Shown piece by piece: positions 60,001 to 64,000 of a stretch of DNA of 64,000 nt. Made by a program: the position numbers and the translations under genes. Within the stretch, counting starts at the first letter, position 1. Every line of letters starts with the position of its first letter. The DNA is from a virus. A model generated the notes under the pieces. That model did not search any database. It had not been told where the DNA came from and saw only the letters and a list, made by a program, of their open reading frames with translations. The stretch covers positions 81,923 to 145,922 of the IMG/VR virus record IMGVR_UViG_3300021365_000004; one strand, given 5' to 3'.

Positions 60001-60878
60001 TCAATCTTAAGTGTTATGACACCTTTGTTCACTCTTGTCAATTCAACAAAGGATGTACCTAATATTGAATCTAGTTTATGTTTACCTAGTACTAGGTTAA
60101 ATTGTAATCTATCTGCACCACCAGCGTTCTCATTTGAAGAACCCGCTGCATTGTCTAATAATGTACCGTCTGCAGATGAAGTCACCAATGTTTCGGTGAT
60201 ATCTAGACCTACTCTATAAGATGGTGCTCCATTGTATTTTTCTAGTAGGATAATTTGTTTATCAACCTTAGTGAAGAATCCTCTTACAAATACTACACCT
60301 TCAGATATTTCTGCAAGTGATGCTCTACCTACTGGTGATTCTGAGGTTGGTTGAATTTCGAAATCGTTTTGTGAAGCTGAATCTGCAGATACCGTACCAC
60401 TTGAATCGTATCCTACCAACTCCAATGTTTCGGATGCTTGGAATAAGAAATCGTTAGTGGCTGTTGTACCTTGTTGAACTGGTCTAACAAATAGAGTTAA
60501 TTTATCTGCAGATGTTTCTGCAGTTGATGTTACTACCTTTGCTACAACACCACTAGTTTGACCTCTGACATACTTTCCATGAAATGATTCTCTATAAGTT
60601 TCTACTGCAGTATTACCACTTGGATTAGGGTTTGCAGCTTTAACTTTGACATAGTAAACATCCATATCGATGTTTGCTTGTGCGCCTTGGATGATAGTCC
60701 CTTCTTCAAAGAAGTGGTCTCCAAGTCTAGAGATTTGGTTTTGTAGGATTGACTGAGACTGTGTTAATTCCCTTGCTTGTAAAGGACGGCCTGCTCTATA
60801 AAGAACTTTATGAAATTTCTTATCTTCGGAATAGTCGTCATAATAAGGTGATATATTTAAGTCTGTCTTCTCTGCCAT
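54063..60878 (-). CDS. Giant baseplate-associated structural protein, DUF4815
   Basis: 2271 residues. The N-terminus has the DUF4815 signature: LNISPYYDDYSEDKKFHKVL, RAGRPLQARELTQSQSILQN, QISRLGDHFFEEG. Long beta-rich modules follow. Residues about 1549-1619 are a proline-rich linker (NNPPEPPPVTPIPGPLPAEV). After it come PLAQSFLVDTVGGLDLTSID and VQIRNMVNGYPGQLVLPFSD, typical of the C-terminal half of cyanophage giant structural proteins. ATG 18 nt... the Shine-Dalgarno is poor. It probably links baseplate and fibres; the exact T4 equivalent is unclear. Confidence 0.82.
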   Translation of the reverse strand: MAEKTDLNISPYYDDYSEDKKFHKVLYRAGRPLQARELTQSQSILQNQISRLGDHFFEEGTIIQGAQANIDMDVYYVKVKAANPNPSGNTAVETYRESFHGKYVRGQTSGVVAKVVTSTAETSADKLTLFVRPVQQGTTATNDFLFQASETLELVGYDSSGTVSADSASQNDFEIQPTSESPVGRASLAEISEGVVFVRGFFTKVDKQIILLEKYNGAPSYRVGLDITETLVTSSADGTLLDNAAGSSNENAGGADRLQFNLVLGKHKLDSILGTSFVELTRVNKGVITLKIDKTKYAEIENTLARRTFEANGDFVVNQFTASSREHLDTGDNLGFYAAANGGDANRFVFMVSPGKAYVRGYEIDKVGTTTLSINKARTTETLNNVSAPIRLGNKLRVYNTHGLPEFGNETGQDTIDPHNPVLLYDGLKSTLGISDTDALNLNSSTGNIGTARVRNVDHVSGVDTSDVYGTDALFNMYMFDIKMFTKLTGTIANTFVTGDKVTGSATGTTAIVHHVEGSNLFVHDVQGAFSTSDNISAVGSGSNATLTSCSAVRAYNIDRARSVAQLPNVAGREIFTADVFLDADQVLAGTITMASDSATVTGFATQFIKELKEGDQLLDQAGNVRVIASVQSETSLTLTADGSSSYSGNAVRRRAKLVDQNQTANIHAWPRDWVKTHSPDFVTVRRQVTKLVSSGGFSITTNAGETFGARNTDNFAISVREPAGGYAAGDVLNIEDLSPNVTTSGSTETLACTVASSNNNAVIDITYTVTISDPTARGKSLAQARCLKVGSPRSSNGFYGTAYDDKDITLGVADVHKIIAVYEGVDGTPITPNGVITTSSGTFVNYEELIGQTSGARAILINNGGGNASYWYYTSKDGATFVGGETVVGQTSIAVGVLGATISQGSPDIKDRYFFDNGQRDGFYDLSKLTLKPGQPTPNGPIMVLFDYFRVSGGGDFFDVSSYSAIDYSQIPVYSPNKVDLGGLEPDGTFELSDCLDFRPVVGQIIGSTTFGTNNSQDPSSPVDISNSTSGAVYAPFGYESGRSFLGARAGISETNANAVDVPVSGTSLKGDISFYVGRIDKIFLHKKGKFEISQGTPALSPTKPTGLDDCIQLFELSIPAYTNKLSDVRVRSFDHRRYTMKDIGKIQNRVTNLERITSLSLLEKDTQTKQILDADGFDRYKSGFLVDNFRGHKIGDVNHPDYNCAIDTAMGMLRPKAFTQFFGVTQNEGASSNYQKTGDIITLPYDEVSYVNQNKASRSINVNPYHVFAFIGNVKLSPDTDIWQDTERLPDVSINREGNFDAVLAENANALGTVWNSWQTTWVGEPTTTSSEVQATSNGSWSGDPLQGGQWVAGLQITREITDTPEIQTRTGVTTTVVEDLVETRNDRIVSMSLIPFIRAKTIEIDATNLKPNSNHYFYFDNIIVNKYVRPYNANYSQDSGTTVASHCKTDGNGRLRAYFELPNTAVQRFPTGSRELRITSSLYNMPNPASQGTTLYTAQGILQASQTEIISTRNARVIREDRSMQRDFSRRGERLNSEIHDTTAPDLPPRPVNEVPVDNNPPEPPPVTPIPGPLPAEVDIIPPISIQEIIVEIPNIIPEIVFVPPVLTFPTPPHVPQVMVIQDRREMPELQLERPMIQVLNGGNPRGWGDPLAQSFLVDTVGGLDLTSIDLYFAKKDTFMPCSVQIRNMVNGYPGQLVLPFSDVTKNPDDINVSADGSVKTTFTFDSMVHLNEDTEYCFVVYSNSNEYEAYISRMGETDLTTAETISGQPYAGSLFLSQNASTWTAEQTDDLKFNLKAAKYQIDKVGSVHFENDALPAANLQVNPIETFANNKVKVYSYFHGLYDDTFNRDNVTLAGITGDKQNSAVNITSFSQIGGDTLPADGTIDCTGDTHSGGTGSGIKCEVIISSGAITDVNILKCGQGYTAADNITITNIGSSNADVSVVLGAVEDTLGGCPISLINATHSTISDRGIDSFRLAPSLSAYDLSSNYVFETTVGGGANATSTRNYYFDSLHTMIPSVQLKGTIISANVLTTPMYSPEGIIDGNVYQRRTANRFVTMNDNVFFGSPSIVASPENEASEMSSQKSFNLQLQLMSFNPNISPMIDVQAAGCLGTGNRINNIDSATSTKNNGTTTSLPAGTPFVPSTESEGDSNAMVYVTRKVNLKTPATSLKVIADVFRPPTSEVKFMYKIIKNDEETLLDDVGFEYFNTDGSPDVSTAEDARNFKEYEFTANDLPEFSGFVVKIVGQGTSTSIVPAVTALRCMALA

Positions 60879-60895
60879 AGTCTTTTAGCCTTGGT

Positions 60896-60922
60896 ATAAA
60901 ATGTAAAGGGGGATTGCTCCCC
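60896..60922 (-). terminator. Probable terminator after the gp8-like gene
   Basis: Minus strand GGGGA-GCAA-TCCCC stem with a GNRA-type loop, then a T-rich tail (TTTACATTTT). Weaker than the other terminators. Confidence 0.5.
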
Positions 60923-60926
60923 AGTA

Positions 60927-62396
60927 TTACATTTCAATAATTAATTTAATATCTTCGATTTGGTCTGCAGCTCTTGAAACAGCACCACGATTCTCTATGT
61001 ACATGATGTTGCCTGAGTAATGTTCAACCTCGGGGTGAGCAGCGTTAACTGAAGACACCGTACCAATGTTTGAACCACCCTTGTAGACTACGTCTGCTTG
61101 AGCAAAGTTTGCATAACCACCTTCACTGTTTGCTACAGGTATGTGAGATATAACTGTTCCGTTTATAGAAACGATTCTAGAAACTGCTACTCCAACTCCG
61201 TCTGTAGATGCATCCATGATTATATCATCGGGTGATAAACCACTTGCACTTGACAAAGTCATTTGTGAGTATGCTGTCATAGAAGAGTCTGAACCAATAG
61301 TTGTTGTACCATTTTTGAATGGGTCTTGTACTAGGCCGATTCTTCTGAAATCGTTATCTGTTGGGAAGTCTCCATCACCTTCACCAAACTCAAATCTAGA
61401 GTTGATGATAATGTAGTTTCCACCTAGTTCTTCTACTGGGTCTGCACCATGTCCTATGATTGGTGAAAGGATAACTTTAATAGCTGCACCAGTTCCGCCT
61501 GGCACTGCAGCTGCAATGTCTACACTCGCACGTCTGTAACCAGAGCCTGGAGTTGTAACTGTTACGTGTGTGATAACACCACTTGATACGTGGATTGAAC
61601 AAACACCACCTGTACCATCTCCATCGATTGCAACGTTTTCGTATGTACCATCTCCGTTTGTGTATCCACTTCCGCCTGCAGTTACTACTGCATGATAGAT
61701 TGCTCCATCTACTGCATCATTTTCTACGTCCCATTGTGCAGTACTATCGTTTGTTGCAACGGTTCCTAAACCACCGTTATTGCCTGTTCCAAAGATTTCT
61801 GTTTGAGCACCGATTGTTTTAACTGGGATAAAGTCGTTAGTTACGAATTTGATTACGTCTGAAGCTGAGATTGAATACATGTATTTCCATTTGTATCCTC
61901 TACCTGTTCCCGCTCCTGTATCTGCAGTTTCGATAATTGCAGTTGATGATGTACCACTAGGTGCTACAGTAGAGGCAACGACAGCACCGCCTGAACTTCT
62001 ACCTGTTCTGATACATTTGTACACGTTATAGTCTTCTGTCATCACATAAAATCTAGAATCGTAAACGTTTGATGCACTAGTTGCTGTTGAGTTGTTCCCA
62101 ACTGAACCTACATCGTGTTGATATTCGTCATAAGTTGTGTTTGCAGTCCAGTTATATCTAACTAGTCCATGAGTTACATCGCCAGTAGGCACTTTCTTTA
62201 GTGCAATCATGTCTGACCATGCGTCCAACTCTTCACCAACTGAGTTTGTTGGGTCTGTAGGAACTGCATCATTCGGCCATGCAAATGACCTTCCTATGAA
62301 TATATAAGTTGAAGAGGAAGTTTCTGCTGATGAGAAGTCCTCTTTAAATTGTTTCGCATTATGTGTACGAAACTTCTCTGTTATTATTGCTGCCAT
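60927..62396 (-). CDS. Baseplate wedge-type structural protein (gp8-like)
   Basis: 489 residues. Start AAIITEKFRTHNAKQFKEDF followed by YIFIGRSFAWPNDAVPTDP matches the marine protein annotated as a gp8-type baseplate wedge subunit. Repeats of YHAVVTAGGSGYTNGDG and HVTVTTPGSGYRRASVD are beta modules. C-terminus NIMYIENRGAVSRAADQIED. Shine-Dalgarno GGGAGAG and a late box precede it. The gp8 label is from memory of marine phage annotation, moderate certainty. Confidence 0.72.
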   Translation of the reverse strand: MAAIITEKFRTHNAKQFKEDFSSAETSSSTYIFIGRSFAWPNDAVPTDPTNSVGEELDAWSDMIALKKVPTGDVTHGLVRYNWTANTTYDEYQHDVGSVGNNSTATSASNVYDSRFYVMTEDYNVYKCIRTGRSSGGAVVASTVAPSGTSSTAIIETADTGAGTGRGYKWKYMYSISASDVIKFVTNDFIPVKTIGAQTEIFGTGNNGGLGTVATNDSTAQWDVENDAVDGAIYHAVVTAGGSGYTNGDGTYENVAIDGDGTGGVCSIHVSSGVITHVTVTTPGSGYRRASVDIAAAVPGGTGAAIKVILSPIIGHGADPVEELGGNYIIINSRFEFGEGDGDFPTDNDFRRIGLVQDPFKNGTTTIGSDSSMTAYSQMTLSSASGLSPDDIIMDASTDGVGVAVSRIVSINGTVISHIPVANSEGGYANFAQADVVYKGGSNIGTVSSVNAAHPEVEHYSGNIMYIENRGAVSRAADQIEDIKLIIEM

Positions 62397-62426
62397 TTTT
62401 ATTTCTCTCCCGAAATTATATAATAC

Positions 62427-62434
62427 TATTTATA
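62427..62434 (-). promoter_or_regulatory. Late promoter, TATAAATA
   Basis: Exact late box 30 nt before ATG 62396; leader with GGGAGAG. Confidence 0.78.
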
Positions 62435-62437
62435 ACA

Positions 62438-64000
62438 CTAACCCGACTTAACATAAGCGGAATAGGTCAAATTTGTTCTTTTATTTGCAAAACTCTTCTC
62501 ATATTCATCTGAATATCTATTTGGGAAGTAGTTGTCAAAGGATGATATTCTCAGTCCTTCATATTTAGGTGTTTCCACCATTACGTTTCCATGCCCATCT
62601 TCTAATAATATATCATCGCCATCAGTTTCATCTTTTAGGTAATATGATATGTCATATGATTGTTGACTTGATAACATATTTAGTCTTCTCAAAGTTGTTC
62701 CGAATCCATAACTTGCATTTGCTCTTGCATAGTCTTGAGTTCGTTCTGTCACAAAGTACTCCTCTTCTCTTGAGATGGTTGCATCTTCCAAGAACATGAT
62801 GTCTCCGTTTTCATATTGAATGAAGTCTCCTTCCTCTGCAGCTGTATTCTGTGCATGGGTAGGTTCCATTCTCATGAAGTTATCAATCTGTTCTTGTACA
62901 ATCTTGTCTCCAGTTTCCAATACTAACGTTTCTTCGTTTAGTGTTTGGATTGTGGTTTGTACTTTTCCATCTAAAGAAGTTCTTGTTGGTAAAGATATAA
63001 GATTTGGTGGTGTTGATTGGTCATAAACAGCACTGTTCATATTACCACCGATGCCAGATATCTCTACATTAGTTCCATAAGTATCTGTTGGGTATAAAGA
63101 TAATACCGTATCAAATGATGGAACACTTTTTGCTACTCTTCCACCCATACCACTGTGAAGTGTACAATAGTAGTATAGAGTGTCGGGTGTTGAACCATCA
63201 ACAATCAAATGAGTCATGTTATATAAATCAGCTGAATTGTTGTGGGTGTAGTTTATAACACCAGTTGTATAAATGGTACCACCACCATGAGTTCCGTCTG
63301 GCGTTGTTGAGAACTTAAGTATATGTGTTTTTGGAACTGTAAAGTAGTAGTTGTATCCTTGTTTGATTTGAATTGCACCTGCCTCATCGGCTAAGTCCAT
63401 TTTAAATTTACCACCACTGACTGTAACATTTACATGAGCGTGTTTAGGATTGGTATCAGTTCTTGTTGTTTTTCTTTGTAGTGGTTCAGACTTAGAAACA
63501 ATTTTAAAAATGTTTACGTGTCTAGCCTGTAATCTAGAATGATGCAATATGGATGATGCATCTAATACACCATCTGACTCTGGCGAACCAGCATCATTGT
63601 AATGTATGATTGGATTATTAACTCTTGGTGGTGCAATGAATCTTGCATCCGTAACTTTACTCTCGGGTCTCGCTAATTCGTTAATAACTTTAAACCCATC
63701 TTCTAACAGAATGCTATTGTTTTCATATAGTTTACCGTCTTCTTGTGTTTCAAGAACCAAGTAATCTGTAAGATAAGTTTGTAATTCCTTAAGTGTTTGT
63801 TTAGAGAAATGTGCAAAATTATCTCTAGAGTTTTCATTCTCCAATAGATGTATGTTTGATACTGAATACAACTCATGGTCGGGTGCAAGACCATCTTCTA
63901 AGGCTAAGTGGTCTTCACTATTTCTATCTGAAGTTTCCAACAATACATTGTCTGTTGGATGTAATTGCATAACAACCATGGGTACGAATGTAGTTGATAT
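62438..64000 (-). CDS. Virion structural protein with LLEDG repeats (partial 5' end)
   Basis: At least 520 residues; the frame stays open to the right window edge, so the true start is probably outside. An ATG at 63977-63979 exists but has no clear ribosome site. Contains many variants of a short motif: NVLLETSDRN, HLALEDG, LVLETQEDG, SILLEDG, LVLETGD, IMFLEDA, DILLEDGHG. In the middle, YNYYFTVPKTHILKFSTTPD and YYCTLHSGMGGRV form a cupredoxin-like beta domain known from marine structural proteins. It lies in the baseplate region; T4 equivalent not known to me. Confidence 0.7.
   Translation of the reverse strand: MSTTFVPMVVMQLHPTDNVLLETSDRNSEDHLALEDGLAPDHELYSVSNIHLLENENSRDNFAHFSKQTLKELQTYLTDYLVLETQEDGKLYENNSILLEDGFKVINELARPESKVTDARFIAPPRVNNPIIHYNDAGSPESDGVLDASSILHHSRLQARHVNIFKIVSKSEPLQRKTTRTDTNPKHAHVNVTVSGGKFKMDLADEAGAIQIKQGYNYYFTVPKTHILKFSTTPDGTHGGGTIYTTGVINYTHNNSADLYNMTHLIVDGSTPDTLYYYCTLHSGMGGRVAKSVPSFDTVLSLYPTDTYGTNVEISGIGGNMNSAVYDQSTPPNLISLPTRTSLDGKVQTTIQTLNEETLVLETGDKIVQEQIDNFMRMEPTHAQNTAAEEGDFIQYENGDIMFLEDATISREEEYFVTERTQDYARANASYGFGTTLRRLNMLSSQQSYDISYYLKDETDGDDILLEDGHGNVMVETPKYEGLRISSFDNYFPNRYSDEYEKSFANKRTNLTYSAYVKSG

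Noticed and set aside
1-64000. tRNA genes
   Set aside because: I found no cloverleaf with a proper T-loop in any intergenic space on either strand; a computed scan could still find one.

Overview
The window is a 64-kb piece of a T4-like (Tevenvirinae-type) marine myovirus genome. It is AT-rich, and every protein gene I can support is on the minus strand, so genes are transcribed from high to low coordinates. The T4 core order is intact. From right to left it runs: baseplate and fibre genes; gp13-14-15-16-17-18-19-20-67-68-21-22-23; UvsY; UvsW; gp55; gp47; gp46; then gp45-44-62-RegA. The auxiliary genes are a CobS/CobT-like pair, peptide deformylase, several 2OG-Fe(II) oxygenases, a glycosyltransferase and curli CsgF/CsgG homologues. 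They point to a pelagimyophage (SAR11 or OM43 host) or a close relative of the cyanomyophages. I see no photosynthesis gene and no tRNA here. The host is an inference.

Layout. 1-2521: curli-like secretion genes (csgG, csgF) behind a run of very small membrane proteins, with late promoters. 2558-5617: RegA, clamp loader gp62/gp44, sliding clamp gp45, and a 40-aa gene between gp45 and gp44. 5633-9828: AAA+ ATPase (CobS-like) and HExxH/VWA protein (CobT-like), each with its own host-type promoter. 9894-15760: oxygenase, peptide deformylase, a nuclease-like protein, gp46, gp47 and the late sigma factor gp55. 15927-16589: a cassette of five overlapping microproteins. 16676-21305: UvsW, UvsY, an oxygenase, a tube-like protein and a methyltransferase. 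21306-21720: the only plus-strand unit, a structured non-coding RNA with its own promoters. 21721-34482: head, terminase, tail and neck genes. 34519-39287: auxiliary genes including two oxygenases and a glycosyltransferase. 39352-53861: a large fibre/adhesin region with four proteins made of short proline-phased repeats. 53861-64000: baseplate-associated structural proteins, including one of 2271 residues.

Regulation can be read from the DNA. Host sigma-70-type promoters (TTGACA, 17-18 nt, TATACT/TATAAT) precede early and middle genes. T4-type late promoters (TATAAATA and one-base variants) precede head, tail, fibre and lysis/secretion genes, and gp55 is encoded to read them. At eight genes the late box lies exactly 5 nt from the ATG. 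At four genes the sigma-70 -10 box lies exactly 6 nt from it. This predicts leaderless messages in both classes.

Most noteworthy: the plus-strand RNA with divergent late promoters at its head; the promoter-to-start-codon fusion; the microprotein cassettes; the repeat proteins in which all the proline spacings I checked are even; and the phage-borne curli pore.
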